64,000 nt of DNA from Cercospora beticola (taxonomy: Eukaryota > Ascomycota > Dothideomycetes > Mycosphaerellales > Mycosphaerellaceae). Of the stretch, positions 1 to 11,546 are shown piece after piece (the stretch's first letter is position 1; every line of letters begins with the position of its first letter). The position numbers and the translations under genes are program-made. The notes under the pieces are model-generated. The model was not told the DNA's origin. It saw only the letters and a list, made by a program, of their open reading frames with translations, and did not search any database. The DNA is taken from contig NC_088938.1 of the NCBI RefSeq assembly GCF_033473495.1, forward strand, positions 4,108,264 to 4,172,263, given 5' to 3'.

Positions 1-575
1 CCACATAGAATTGATGATCACTAGCGACATGGCGAATATGCCAATCCAGAGGCTCTTGCACAATGCAAGGCAACAAAGAAGAGAAGGCTCTCCGAGTATT
101 GATGACGACGCGCATCTCCGTCTACGCCTTCTGGACGAAGCGTCAAAGCGCATACCAAGCTCATTCTCCACGCGTGGCACTCAAAGCCCGTCACACCACA
201 GGCTGAGAACAGACCAGATTTACTCTGCTGCAACTCTGCAGCGCGAATGGTTCCTCTCGTTCCTGCATGACAACCTTTCGAGGAAGCGTCCGCGTCTTCT
301 CAAACTTGGCAGGCACATCCGTGTCGAGCGAGATGAGAACTCCACCAGGGTCTGCCTGCCTCCTCTCCAGTGCCATCTGCAGCCGAATTCTCCTACTCAC
401 GGACGATGCCCGCTCGCAAGGGAGCAAACATTATTACAATTACAAGCCCTCATTCGCCGCAGGTCGTCATGACCAAGCCCTGCCCTCTCCCTTTTGCAGT
501 TGTTGGTACCTGAGCCGACTTCAACTCTTCGCTTTCCTTTCTCAGTCATTCATTCTATCCGCTCTTTAGGTCATA
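1..575. other. No recognisable gene; upstream region of the tyrosinase gene
   Basis: Several short open frames overlap here on both strands, but none has a recognisable domain, a signal peptide or plausible intron structure. The last part, just before the ATG at 576, is pyrimidine-rich, as is common in fungal promoters. I see no repeat or RNA gene. Confidence 0.5.
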
Positions 576-1980
576 ATGCTTTCGCTAATATGGGCTGTTC
601 TGGCTGTACTTCCTGCTTCGATCGCTAAGTCGGAATACTCTCACTTCAAACATCACAAGAGACAACAAGGAGGAGAGGCTTTTCAACTCGAAGAACTGAA
701 GCAAGGGTACGAAGCAGAGGTTCGACAGACATTCAACGCGCGATGCAACGAGAACAATGTCATTCGACGGAAAGAATGGTGCGTGAACATCAATGCAAGG
801 CACGCGGCGTCGTCGGGAGTGTCTTGGCTGACCTTTTCTTCTCTCGGCAGGGGAAACATGTCGCCCGCTGAGCGACAAGATTACATTCGTGCCACGAGGT
901 GCTTGAATAACCTACCTTCAAAATCACACGACTTTTATGCCCCGGGAGCACAAAACCGAAGGGACGATTTCACAGTGGCACATATCGCCAACCACGAGAA
1001 GGTCCATTTTTCGCCGTGGACATTGGCTTTCCACAGTTGGTTTATATGGTTATACGAGCAAGCGCTTCGTAATGAATGTGGTTATCAAGGAGGTGAGGCA
1101 TACCATCACTGAGAGGAAGCGGCACAGGGAGGCAGCGAACTTGACACTGACCACGATCTTCACACGTCACCCAGGTCTCCCATACATGGCCTACGAAAAA
1201 TACGGTTACCAACCACTCGAGCAAACTCCTCTGTTCGATGGCTCCGATACTTCCTTCGGAACCAACGGCTTCCTTCAACCCGATGGCTGTCACTGCGTCG
1301 ATGGTCCTTTCGCCGACTTTCAGTGTCATCTTGGCCCTATTCAAGGTGGGCATGGCTGTCGACCGAATCCCCAAGCCAATGGCCTGGGCTTCAACCCTCG
1401 ATGTCTGGAACGAGAGTTCAACTACGAGCACATTGGCAACTTGACTGTTGAGAACGTCTATGAGTCGATAACACTGTATACTGGTGAGTCCATGCACCAC
1501 AAAGAGTGCCGCACAGCGAGTGAGAGCGGTAGTCGCGAATGAGGGCTGACGTGTTGATGGTAGACATCGGCAACTTCTGTCTCCGCTTCGAAAATTTCCC
1601 TGGAGGCCTCCATAGCACGCCGCATGAGATTGTCGGTGGTGCACAAAGCGATATCCCCGGCTCGCCTTGTGATCCTTGGTTCTGGACCCATCATTGCGGA
1701 TTGGATCGTCTTTGGCGCATGTGGCAAAGTTTGGACTATAATGATCGGATGTACGCCCTGCCGCCGCCTGAGCAGTATGCTGCTGAGAGGGTTTCTAGAG
1801 GCTGTGGGTTATGCGTACCCTTTCCAACTGTGACATTGATGCTGACGTGGATTTGTAGGGCAACCGACGGAACTTGTGACGCCGGATAGTTGGATCTATG
1901 TGTCTCCCATACTGGATGGGATTCGTGTGGGCGATATGATGAGCACTACTGGTGGGCCGTTCTGCTATATCTACGAGTGA
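576..1980 (+). CDS. Secreted tyrosinase-like copper oxidase (5 exons, 371 aa)
   Basis: A type-3 copper protein of the tyrosinase central-domain family, expected to oxidise phenols outside the cell. Proposed exons are 576-778, 851-1092, 1175-1483, 1564-1803 and 1859-1980. All junctions are GT-AG and in phase; the donor at 1804 is the least certain. The N-terminus has a signal peptide (MLSLIWAVLAVLPASIAKS). The CuA region reads AHIANHEKVHFSPWTLAFHSWF, with three spaced histidines followed by YEQALRNECGY. The CuB region has HSTPHEIVGG and then CDPWFWTHHCGLDRLW. The end, GGPFCYIYE, looks like the usual short fungal tyrosinase C-terminus. The family's PYW(D/N)W block after CuA is replaced by PYMAY, an oddity that could alter activity. 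Secretion and phenol oxidation are inferred from the family. The nearest neighbours are unrelated, so no cluster role is evident. Confidence 0.88.
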
Positions 1981-3256
1981 AAGGTCGCTGTGGTGGCGGG
2001 ATGTTCTCTTGTGTAGCTCGCACTGCATTGCGCTCTTTCGTTTGTTGAGCATAGCGGCTGGTGTTCATGGTAACAGATCCTCTTCACCGAATACACAAGA
2101 TTTGCTCAGATATTGATCATCCTTTGTTTCGAGATTGCACTGTTTTTCTCAACTGCTATGCGTGCAGCCACATGTCTGGAGCGCGTCGATGTGGCATACG
2201 CATGGCTCGGCTGATATGCCGGACCCACTTGTGCACGATGACTTCCACGTGCTTTGATGTTCCGTGAAGAAGTATCGGCACTCAGATAGTGGACGTCGGT
2301 GCGTGTGTATCTGCACGTGTGCAGCTGCAGCATGGCCAAAGCATCACGCGGTGCGAATCAGTGTACAGCTGCGCATCGGCCTCCGAGCGTCACTCGCAAC
2401 CTCGCTGCATAATTTCCTTGATGATCGGCCCCAAACATTGGAGGTAGGCATAGCGTTCTTATTTTAAGATCTATCTTTCCTCGGACGATGCACAGATCGC
2501 GCTTGAGGTCTTGGACGAGGTACTTCTATTCGCCGACTACTGTTAGTGAGCCATTGGGAATGACTCAAGAAGAAAAGGGCGAGTATGTGCGTCAGGCACT
2601 AGAACAGCAGCGTTGACAACATCAGAGCCTCCAGCTCTTGCAGCGGCTCACGCCCAAACTCCTCTCTTTCTTCTTGAGTCATTCCCAACGGCTCACTAAT
2701 AGTAATCGGCGCATAGATATATTCATGCAGCGAGGCCTTGTTCGAGGTGGAATCGATCGTTCGGATAACATTGTCTTGGAGTATAAGCTCACCAGAATCC
2801 GGAACGAGGCACATATCTGAAGTCGAATCGTGGGCGATCGCAGCGCAATGCCTTATCACTAAGCTCTGGGTCTTGGAGAACTGGCCGTTGCGTAGGGCTC
2901 CTTGACAAGGTAGAGCCCGTGCCAACGATATTTGGCCGCATGTCCAAACAGCTCGTTTTGATGTTGAGTTGCGGCCCAGCCAGTATTGACTGCTTGTGGT
3001 ACAAAAAAATCGATCTCGTCCTCGTGAAGCGGTTACTGGCGAGCTTGAGGCTCTGAGATCGAGCGGAGCCTTTGATGAAGCAGCTTCAAGACGACCGTCT
3101 GTATCTAGGAGGGGACTAAAGTCTGGCAAATAATGTGTCCGACTGCCATGTTCATGGCCTTCGTTGCGCGGGTTCGACTGACGATTCGGCGCATTCCGAG
3201 TGCAAGATAGTGAAGCTCTCTGAAAGAGCATCATATTGCGTTCGCGTGGGCGAGAC
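1981..3256. other. Intergenic, with a diverged inverted duplication and possible gene remnant
   Basis: No confident gene. On the minus strand a frame ending near 2599 could be the last exon of a small gene. Its C-terminal part (YIYAPITISEPLGMTQEERE) is echoed on the plus strand near 2521-2617 as a shorter, stop-terminated version. Upstream exons could not be assembled convincingly, so it is left as a possible remnant. Confidence 0.4.
2521..2727. repeat. Imperfect inverted repeat with two coding-like arms
   Basis: The plus-strand arm at about 2521-2580 and the reverse complement of about 2663-2727 align over roughly 60 nt, centred on the shared run gggaatgactcaagaagaaa. Both arms translate to a similar peptide (SEPLGMTQEE). 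Differences concentrate at synonymous or conservative positions, which suggests two copies of a once-coding segment now facing each other with about an 80-nt spacer. Similarity fades quickly outside the arms. Confidence 0.6.
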
Positions 3257-4591
3257 TCAGCCGTCTAGAGTCCATACTTTGACATCTCCATCGTCGCCAG
3301 TGCTGATGATGACCTCTTCATCTTCCGTGCATTTGCCTTTATCGCATCGAGGTGCCCAAGTGACATGGTTCACCTCGAAGACATCGTGTGCGTTTTCAGC
3401 CTGGGCCACCAAAATCCATTCAGTCAAGCTGGCGGGATGATCGGCGACTCCATTTGCATGATCGGGTTCTGTGTTCACCATCTCGATATCGACCGGCTTC
3501 TCTTTCCTCCATCTTTCTTCGTATACTACAACGATGCCGTCGCTGCCAGCACTGACTACTCTTCCAGTTTTCTTGCTCCAGCTTGCAGCGTAGATTGGTC
3601 TGTCGTGCAGTTGTGGTAATCTGGCTTCCTCCACCCACTCTTCCTCAAAATTGTTGTTCTTCCAGATGCTGGGCATCCTGCCTTGCCCAGTCGGCGGCTC
3701 TGCTGGCTTCTCCTTCGGCTTCCTTCTCCAGACACGTATCGTCTTGTCATCAGAACAGCTCATGAGTCGCGGCCCAGCCTTCTTTCGTTCCTCAACCAAT
3801 GCCTTTCGCTCTTCTGTATCCGCTTCTCCACCTCCAATGTTGCCAACCCTGTCTTTTCCTTCGAACTCCAGCCACCATACTGTTCCTGCGTGCCCATCCA
3901 ACAGCGTGCAACATGCCCAGTCGTCTACATCTTCTCTCCACAACCGTATTCGATCATCGTAACTCCCGGAGGCGAGCAGTTGCTCCTCTGGATGCCAAGC
4001 TACGCACTTCACATCTCCCTCATGATCCTGCAGCACTGCCATAGTCTCAAAATTATCGTCGTCCAGCTCCTCCCACACCCACACACTCTTGTCTCGACTG
4101 CAAGTTGCCAGCAATGGCGCCGTAGGACAGAACGCCAAACTCTTGATCTCTGAATCATGTCCGTCGAGAATGACTTCTAACCTCCACTCCTCATCGTCTT
4201 CCTCTTTCTCCGCACTCCCACCTGCCAGTCCTCCTGTGAAGTCCATTGGCTCATCTCCATCATCATCCGCATTTGACTTGCTCACTCCGCCGACTGTCCC
4301 TGCTCCTGCACCTTCTTCCCATCGTTTCCATATTCCCGCGCTCGCGTCGAAGGAGCCTGTGGCGAGCACGCTTTCGCCGACGGAGTCGGGCTTCCACGCA
4401 CAAGATCGAATACTTCGTTTATGGCCGCCTGAGATGACGCTGAGTTGTTTGAAGGTTTGGAGGCTGTAAATACGGACGGTCTTATCTGAGCATGCGGTTG
4501 CGATGATGGGGAGGTGGGGGTGTGGTGTTGAGAGCCAGGTACGCGACGTGCACGGCGGATCGAAGGTGGCGAGGCAGTTGAGCTGAGGCAT
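3257..4591 (-). CDS. CIA1: Cytosolic iron-sulfur assembly protein CIA1 (WD40, 444 aa, single exon)
   Basis: WD40 beta-propeller subunit of the CIA targeting complex, which hands Fe-S clusters to cytosolic and nuclear apoproteins. The start at 4591 gives MPQLNCLATFDPPCTSRTW, the familiar Cia1 N-terminus. An upstream in-frame extension begins only with GTG and was rejected. WD repeats are visible throughout, for example ATACSDKTVRIYSL, LATGSFDASAGIW, LATCSRDKSVWVWEE, LASGSYDDRIRLW, SCSDDKTIRVW and STGDDGDVKVWTL. The protein is longer than yeast Cia1 because of acidic or low-complexity inserts between blades (around residues 105-140 and 245-275), which is common in filamentous fungi. It is transcribed divergently from the BTB gene at 5165. 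The family assignment is firm; the exact start is very likely. Confidence 0.9.
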   Translation of the reverse strand: MPQLNCLATFDPPCTSRTWLSTPHPHLPIIATACSDKTVRIYSLQTFKQLSVISGGHKRSIRSCAWKPDSVGESVLATGSFDASAGIWKRWEEGAGAGTVGGVSKSNADDDGDEPMDFTGGLAGGSAEKEEDDEEWRLEVILDGHDSEIKSLAFCPTAPLLATCSRDKSVWVWEELDDDNFETMAVLQDHEGDVKCVAWHPEEQLLASGSYDDRIRLWREDVDDWACCTLLDGHAGTVWWLEFEGKDRVGNIGGGEADTEERKALVEERKKAGPRLMSCSDDKTIRVWRRKPKEKPAEPPTGQGRMPSIWKNNNFEEEWVEEARLPQLHDRPIYAASWSKKTGRVVSAGSDGIVVVYEERWRKEKPVDIEMVNTEPDHANGVADHPASLTEWILVAQAENAHDVFEVNHVTWAPRCDKGKCTEDEEVIISTGDDGDVKVWTLDG

Positions 4592-5164
4592 TGCTGAAGC
4601 TATGCCCGGAAGGAGGGCCAGAGGAGAGAGGACGAGGGAGAAGTAGGTTGAGTGTGTGAGCTTCAATGGGAGGTTGTGGCTCAGAAAAGTTGAAGCGATG
4701 ACGGAGGTGGGGTGTTCTCGGCCACCAAATGGCAGTCGCGGGATGGTCAGCAACAATGCCACTTCATCTCACCACATCGGTGCTGTTCGGTGTCGGCATC
4801 GCAGAAGTATTGTATATTGCTCTAGCTTCTTCGACAACAGGGTATTGCTCTCCGCTCAGCGCATCGATGTCAGCTCTGTGGCGCCACAGGTGCCATCTTC
4901 GAGCCTCGTGAATTGTCCCGAAGACTGGTGTAGCAATAATCCGATAACCACTGCACTTCATTGGGTACCGCAACATCGAAACCATCGGAAGATTTGTATT
5001 TGACCTTTCTTCCTGTCGCTTGTGGGCATTTCGGAACTCTCGGCTCACCAGGTGAAGTCAGCTCATCGGATCCATGAACAGGTGCCCTCTTGGGAAGTCA
5101 CGCGCTTCAACTTCTCCTCTACATCAACCACAATCGCCAGCATAGGACAGACCACGTTGCCGTC
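4592..5164. promoter_or_regulatory. Shared upstream region of CIA1 (minus) and the BTB gene (plus)
   Basis: A 573-bp gap between two divergent start codons. I see no coding frame with family similarity and no clear repeated motif. It must contain both promoters. Confidence 0.5.
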
Positions 5165-6404
5165 ATGTCCTCAAGCACAGTCCTCGGCAAACGTAAGGCT
5201 CGGGACAACTCACCGACAAGACGATCGCGGAAACGCTTCTCAGCGGCGTAGGTAATTTTTAACGACTAATGTAAGGCATCATATCTAACGAGAGCAGAGA
5301 GCTATACAACCCGACCATGGTGACAATAGTCGTCTCACAAGCCGGCGTCGTCGGTAAAGATGAGAACGCACTCTCTGAAGAGTTCGTCGTGCCCAGAGGT
5401 CTCATCCGCAGCCATTCCAAGTACTTTGAGAGCGCCTTCCGCAAGCAATGGACCGAGAGCCGGTCGAAAACGCTGCAAGTTGACGATGTGTCGCCAATGA
5501 TCTTTCGAATATTCGTCGCTTGGCTGTTCTATCAGGAAATCTTCTACGACGAGGAGCGCGTCGAGCCCGATAACACCGCCCCTTGCACGTCCGGCCAGCA
5601 GAGCAACAGTACAGCGCTGGAGCCCGCAACGGGACGCCGCACAACTTCACACCAAGAAGCTAGCGCAGATGCCACTACTGCTTCGGGTAGTGACATGCTG
5701 CTGGACTCCGACTACGACGAGCAAGTAGCGAAGGCGCCCTTATCTGCGAGATGCCACATCGATCCGTACGATCCATATGATGCTATGACTTGGCCCTGGA
5801 TAGATTTGTTTGAGCTATATGTGTTCTCAGAAAAGGTATGCGAGTGTGTATTCCGAACGAATCCTATCTAACACGTTCGCAGTACGACACACGAGGCCTT
5901 CGTATCAAGGTCTTTGATCTCATCCAGCTGAGGATGGCGCGCAACGCCATGCTTTACGAATCCCGCTGGCTGCCAGACCCAGACGATATCACATACCTCG
6001 TTGACAACATGCCACAAAACTCAAAATTGCTACAATTACTCTCGCGATATTATCAGGCCCAGTCAGCACGGGCTGTGGAGCGCCGCTTCCCCAAACTGTG
6101 TCGAATGCCGTCCAGCTTCCTTGCCCAGTGCTATCTACAAAGCATGCGCTTCATGCAAGCAAAGCACTGCCCAACTTGCCAGGCGCGCCAACGTCACACT
6201 CATGATCGAGCGCATACTTGGGAAGATACAGTTCCTGCACAGGCGATCGGTCCTTGCGTGTGCCATGAGCATGGTGATGACCTCGAAGAAGCTGCCGAGT
6301 GCCAAGAGAGGTGGAAGGTTAGAATGCAGGCTCTGAAGGATGAAGTGGCACAGAAGGCAGATACTGTCGCGACAAGTCAGGAGATCATCACGATTGTACC
6401 GTGA
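5165..6404 (+). CDS. BTB/POZ domain protein (3 exons, 380 aa)
   Basis: Proposed exons are 5165-5247, 5298-5835 and 5883-6404, joined by 50-nt and 47-nt introns with intact phase. The first 28 residues are basic (GKRKARDNSPTRRSRKRF) and look like a nuclear localisation signal. A fungal-type BTB fold follows at about residues 33-120, with MVTIVVSQ, then RGLIRSHSKYFESAFRKQW, then the strand and helix around FRIFVAWLFYQ. An acidic, Ser/Thr-rich insert follows, and then the C-terminal helical part found in this large family (VFDLIQLRMARNAML). A Cys/His-containing stretch (KHCPTCQARQRHTHD, then CVCHEHGDD) lies near the end and could bind metal. BTB proteins mediate dimerisation and often act as adaptors for cullin-3 ligases; no specific target can be named. 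Confidence 0.82.
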
Positions 6405-6779
6405 GGGATTGTGGGCGAGTTTCTAGGGGTCGAAGCTCTCCTGTGGAATCGGCAGTGCATCACTACACCAACTCGCTTGTTGCGAAATCTAACGCATTTC
6501 ACGTTCCGGGTCCGAGACTGTGCTGTCGCTGATCAAAATGAAGAACCAGCCTGCAACAGTTTGACTGAGAGTGAAAATTGTCTGCTTGACAGAAGCAACT
6601 TGAGAGAACCCATGCCCAGAACTTAGTCGTCTTCATCATCTGAAGTGTGACAGATCTGTGAGCGAAAGCTACGGACTCAGGAGTTGCTCTCGCCAACATC
6701 GCAGATCAAAGCATAAAACCCAAGACAAAGCGCACAACCCAAACCCGGCCAAACACGTTTCGCTCCGAGAGCTCTTTGT
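6405..6779. other. Intergenic; upstream of the kinase gene
   Basis: No supported gene. The stretch before 6780 is likely the promoter of the kinase gene. An upstream coding exon of that gene cannot be excluded. Confidence 0.4.
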
Positions 6780-9335
6780 ATGACCTTCGCTGAAAGAAGA
6801 GCTACTTTGAAAGAAGTGGGCGAGCTGAAGAGTCTGACTTACTGTGTGATCCACATCATTGACTTGCTGACCGAATCAAGCATGGCAGAGGAACACGCAT
6901 GGGTTGAGTTGCACGTCGAGGCGTGGGAATCAGAGAAAACAGGCAACGGACAGCCGATTACCGATGTTGGTCGAAATAGTACGTGTAAAGCCAAGGTGAA
7001 AATACGCACCTGCTGATAAATTGACAGCCGTCCGGCGAAATGCGCAACACATCTGGCGGCGTCGCGTCAGTCCCGCCGAGCGGCATGTTTTCGCTGACGA
7101 AGCTCAGCAGCGACTATCGCTACTAGCAAAGATTGCACCGCTCGCCGGCCTGCCACCAGAACCTGACACTGACGACCTTGCCGCATTGTCACCGTGGTTT
7201 CGGAGGGCATGGGACCTTCTTGTGGCCCGCCGGGCCCTTCGTCTGCCGATCAGGGCTTTGATACGACGCATTCCCGGCGACAGCGCTGGGTCTTTGCGCA
7301 CGAGGGACTTCCTCCAAGCAAGTGCGGACGTTAACGAGGACTTGGCTCGTGAAGGGATCGAGGCGCTGGATATCCGACTAGGAAAACTTCCAGCGTGTCG
7401 ACCAAGCCGATATATTGACATGTTAGAAGCGGATAGTCCTGACCCAGCTGATGATGAAGGTCGACGAATTCCAAATTACCTGCAACGCAGGCTCGGAGCC
7501 TTCATTAGGCTGAACGAACAGATGCCGACATTTCGACGTGCCATCGAAGGTGTCGAGAAGCGACAATCTAAGGCTACGGGAACTCTGGCCGGAAGATATG
7601 TGCCTTACTTGCGCGAGGAGATTGCGGAAGCAAGATCTGTGACGAAGAACCTGACAGAGCTGATTAACGGCCTGACAGCTTGGTCTAGCGCCGATGCTGT
7701 TGCCCTCGCTCGCGAGGAAGCCAAAAGCGATGCAACTCCCGATGTTGCCAATCGAGTCGCGTACCAGCATCATCTCCTCCAGTGGGAAGAATGCGCAGCG
7801 GCGTATCGATATGCGGAGAATGCTCTCAGTGACCTTATTGTTTTGCGGGCAGCTCGGGGAGATACATTGACTGTGGACCTGGAGGGACACATGGAGACTT
7901 TACACAGATCAGTAGCACGAAGACTGGCGGATCTGGAGATTCAAGTCAGATATAAGCAAAGCGTGCTTGAAGAGCGTTACTCTTCGAAGGACGACGAAGC
8001 AGCTCTTTTGCAGAGTCTGCCTGTCCTGCCATGGTCTAGAGTGCAGAACATGGTGGGAAAAGGCGCTTTCGGCCAGGTCGAAGCGTGGATCAGAACTGAT
8101 CACAATAACAACGTAGTTGATGTAAGCAGTGGTGCAGCTCGATTTAGTACGGGCTTTGCTGACGTACGACTAGCGCGTTGCGAGGAAGGTGGCCCAGAAC
8201 CTGACACCGAACGGGCATACCCTCTACGATATCTGGCGTCCAGCGGATCGCCATATGCCTGTAGAGGTCGCGGCAATGTACAGACTGCGCGCTCTCAAAG
8301 ATTCGGTCAAGTCCGTCATCCAGATTCGAAATTGGCGCCCCGTTGGAGACGGCAAGACATCCATTATCTACATGAACCTTTGCCAACATGGTGATCTTGA
8401 GAAGGTACGTAATCAATATGTGAATCTCTCGGGGCGGCAAATGCCCCCTGAAGCATTCGTCTGGTCTGTCCTTGAGTCCTTGGCAGACTCTGGACTGCTG
8501 ATGGAGCGCGGTGAGGTGGCCGACGTCCCTCCGGGTTTGCATAATTGGACTCAAATCGTACATGGAGATATGAAGGCTGCCAACGTGCTGCTCGATGACA
8601 ATAGGACGGGGATATTCACAGGGTTCCCTCGTGCAATACTTGCAGATTTTGGTTTGGCTATCATACATCCCATCAAACATCCCGGCGGAGACTCAAGGCC
8701 CTGGCGGGCGTTTGGTAATGGAAGGTCAGCGGCACCGGTACGTAAGTTTCATCTTCGTATCTATGGCAAAAGTGAATCATTGCTGTCCGCAACAATGCTG
8801 ACATGTCCTTCAGAGGCAAGGACCCGCGAACGCTGGCACCTTCATACCAGGTTCTTCATCGAACGTCCGCGGCATAGGCATGATAGCTCGGACACTCATC
8901 GAGGCAGTCTGGGAGGTCCCTGAAGACGATGATCCTGGGTGGTCCGCCGTCACACAGACCACCTACAGTAACGAACTCATCGACTTGATCGAGAGATGTC
9001 TGAGTCGGGACCTCGATGACCGGCCAACCCTTTTGGAGATCAAGAAAGCTGCGACGACGAAGAGTGGAGACCTAAAACACGATGCTGCAATTGACATGAG
9101 GAACGCGAAAGCTGACGATCCGAGATGGACGGCGCTGAAAGTCTTGACAACGGACACGAAAGTTCCGGTTGCGCTTGCGAGGGATGCGGATGGGGATGTA
9201 GAGATGGTGGGTGGTCCGACGGGGCAGCCGATTCGGTCTCGCTTACCATCGCGGAGCGATCACGATTCAGACGATGCTTCAGACGATGATCCAGACGGGA
9301 TGATTGAAGTGCAGAGCAGAGGGCGCCGCCAGTAA
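6780..9335 (+). CDS. Protein kinase-like protein with long helical N-terminal region (4 exons, 792 aa)
   Basis: Proposed exons are 6780-6978, 7028-8121, 8174-8737 and 8814-9335, all in phase. Residues 1 to about 395 are helical, charged and without a known domain. The kinase part begins with a glycine loop (VGKGAFGQVEAW, from about residue 409). It has a catalytic loop HGDMKAANVLL (His561, Asp563, Lys565, Asn568; HGD instead of HRD) and a DFG motif at about 589-591. The usual VAIK lysine is not obvious; a Lys in the VARKVAQ stretch is the candidate. The canonical activation-segment APE motif is missing or disguised where exon 3 joins exon 4. The C-terminal 80 residues are acidic and Asp-rich. 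Fungi carry expanded families of such divergent kinases. Whether it is active is uncertain, and exon 3/4 boundaries are the weakest part of the model. Confidence 0.75.
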
Positions 9336-11546
9336 AGATACCTGACTGTTCGACCATGCATCTTCTGGCATGACGATGTTGGGCTCCCGTGGGACATTGG
9401 TGTTGTTTCTGGCCTGAGAGCGGGGCTAGGTCGGGGGCGATCTCTCTAGATGGCGGTGCAGGATAGAAGCTGGATTCAGAGAGAAAAGCCCAGACTCCGA
9501 GCTCTCGCACTTATCGGATGCAGCATTGAACACGAGTGACATGGAGCCTCGCCGCAGCATTTATATGGTCTTCTGACTCGAGAACTGAACTGGCTCAGGC
9601 AGAACTCTCGGAAGGATGGCTCAGAATGGTGATCGAATTCGGAGAGCCAAACAACACCACGAGCGCTCGCACTTCGTTGCATGCTATAACTATGCGTACA
9701 GGACTTCTATACCGAGACGGTCATCATCAGACTGACCAGAAGCATCTCCGTTGGCTTTCAAATTGGGCTATGTCGAAAGAAGTGGCGCATGGATTCTTCG
9801 TGACAGCGCAGCTGCTTAGATGAGGATGTAGAGTGGAGGCGTCCGCGCTCTGTTGCGTTTTTCTTTTGCGCGATATGGTGTCGGCTGCTGATCAGATCAG
9901 GACCGGATCTGTTCGTTGTCTGCACAATACCACATGCATAGAAGTTGACGCTGCTTTCTCAATTCCCAGATCGAAGTCCACTAGTAGAGCTTGGAGTTCT
10001 CACGCCACTTTTAGGCCGTACGGCGAAGGGTCAGCGAAAGTGCTGCGCTTCTGCTTGAGATGAGCGGTCAGCCTTGCATCCTTTTGTAAGCACGTTGGTT
10101 CGGAGATGAATTGTGATGGTCATGATGCTGCATCTGTTGTTGTCGTTTCATGCTGGGATTGGGATCGTAGGTTGTTGATCCTTGCTTCGGAGACCTTGGC
10201 AAGCGGAAATATCGGCGAGGCTAGAACTAATAGTGCTACACTTCACTTCATCACTCCAGGGACCTGTCTTCAAAGTGCATTTGCTCTAGCTGCCGTCTGC
10301 CATCGACGCGAGTCTCTCTGCGGATATTCGAGTGCTGGCCTGCCAGCGATAGCTTCAGAGGCAGCATGGTCTTCGGAAGGCGGGAACGAGGCCGGAAGCG
10401 AAATGGGCAATCGCGAGCAGCGTTGTGAGTAGTAGGAAGGAAAGCCCATACAGAACGTAGCGGGAAGAGGCTGACGGGTCGGGAGATATCAAGGCCTGAG
10501 TTATGTCCACCGGCATGAGTTTTCTCAAGTTGACAGGAGAACAGTATGACAAGAATCATCTCTTGGACATGTGCTAAGAACAAGCCTATCCTACTATCAA
10601 GTCGCCCAGCGCCTGCCCTTTAGCTCATTTGCTATTCAACGGCACTGTGAGCATGCGCTCTTGCGAAATGTGTCTCATGAGGCATTCAGAGGAACGCTGC
10701 GGAGCACAAGCGCTTCCAGCCGCACAAAAGACTGTTGCAGTCTTGATCACGCCTACACGACGAGTTGTGAAAGCGACAATAAACTCGCGACTTGTGATGG
10801 AAAGACATGATGGTGTCTGAAAGTCGAGGAGAAGCTGGTGATTCGATTTGGGAGTCGCTACGTGATCTGTCTCAAGGTCTGACGCGGGGCTCCAGCCTCC
10901 AACGCCAAGCAGGCAAAAAAAAAAGAGACAAAAAGGTCGCCAAACCTCAAAGCTGCGCGAACGACTGCAAAATTCACGACTCGAACCAAGGACCTTCGAA
11001 ATTTCGAAAAAGAAGCAAGAAGAACGGCAAAAAGAGAGAGGATCGAACAGGGGACTCAGATCATCTGTGTGACGCAGTCGTGTGACTCGCCACGCTGCGC
11101 CATCTGTGTGAAATGGTGTGTGGCTCCTGTTTCGTTCGGATAACCGCCAGGCCAAGACAGGATTGCAATCTTGGTCTGACCCCTGATTCGATGGAAGAGT
11201 CAAACAGAGTTTGCAATATGAATGCACACTTTTGCGCCACGTGATCAAGTGAAGGTCGCACTGACCTTCAGCGCGCGACCAGTAGCCGTTCCAGCAAGCT
11301 CTAGCTCTAGAAAGCTGCAAGAAGGTGCGAGAGAGAGCGCTATTACTCGAACGTCCACGGTGACGTGACGGCTTGGTGGCCTGAACATTTGGTCAGGCAG
11401 CCAGTGAACAGAGCAGCCGCGCAGCGCGTATTCATGTTGTTGAACTCGACGAACGCGTCACCCCCAAACTTCTTGATTTACATCACCTGCACCACCGCCG
11501 CCGCCACCCTCCTGCGCCCGCTTTGGACTCCTCCCTTGGCGACGAC
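9336..11546. other. Long intergenic region without a convincing gene
   Basis: About 2.2 kb between the kinase and the next gene. Short open frames exist on both strands. One minus-strand frame near 10355-10552 has a hydrophobic run (YVLYGLSFLLLTTLLAIA), but nothing else supports it. The only structured signal I noticed is the tRNA-like element at 11029-11110. Confidence 0.45.
11029..11110 (-). other. tRNA-like sequence with RNA polymerase III A- and B-box matches
   Basis: Read on the minus strand, TGGCGCAGCGTGG (11102-11090) matches the tRNA A box and GTTCGATCC (11048-11040) matches the B box, about 40 nt apart. A run of five T (11033-11029) then follows, as a pol III terminator would. The T-stem and acceptor stem do not pair well, so I do not call a functional tRNA. 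A tRNA relic or a SINE head fits better. A second B-box-like match (GGTTCGAGTC) lies at 10987-10978. Confidence 0.3.

Noticed and set aside
2599..3234. 211-codon minus-strand frame as a full gene
   Set aside because: Only the terminal part, matched by the inverted copy, looks coding; no start exon could be assembled.
10355..10552. Short minus-strand frame with one hydrophobic run
   Set aside because: A single hydrophobic stretch with nothing conserved; no start context or partner exon.
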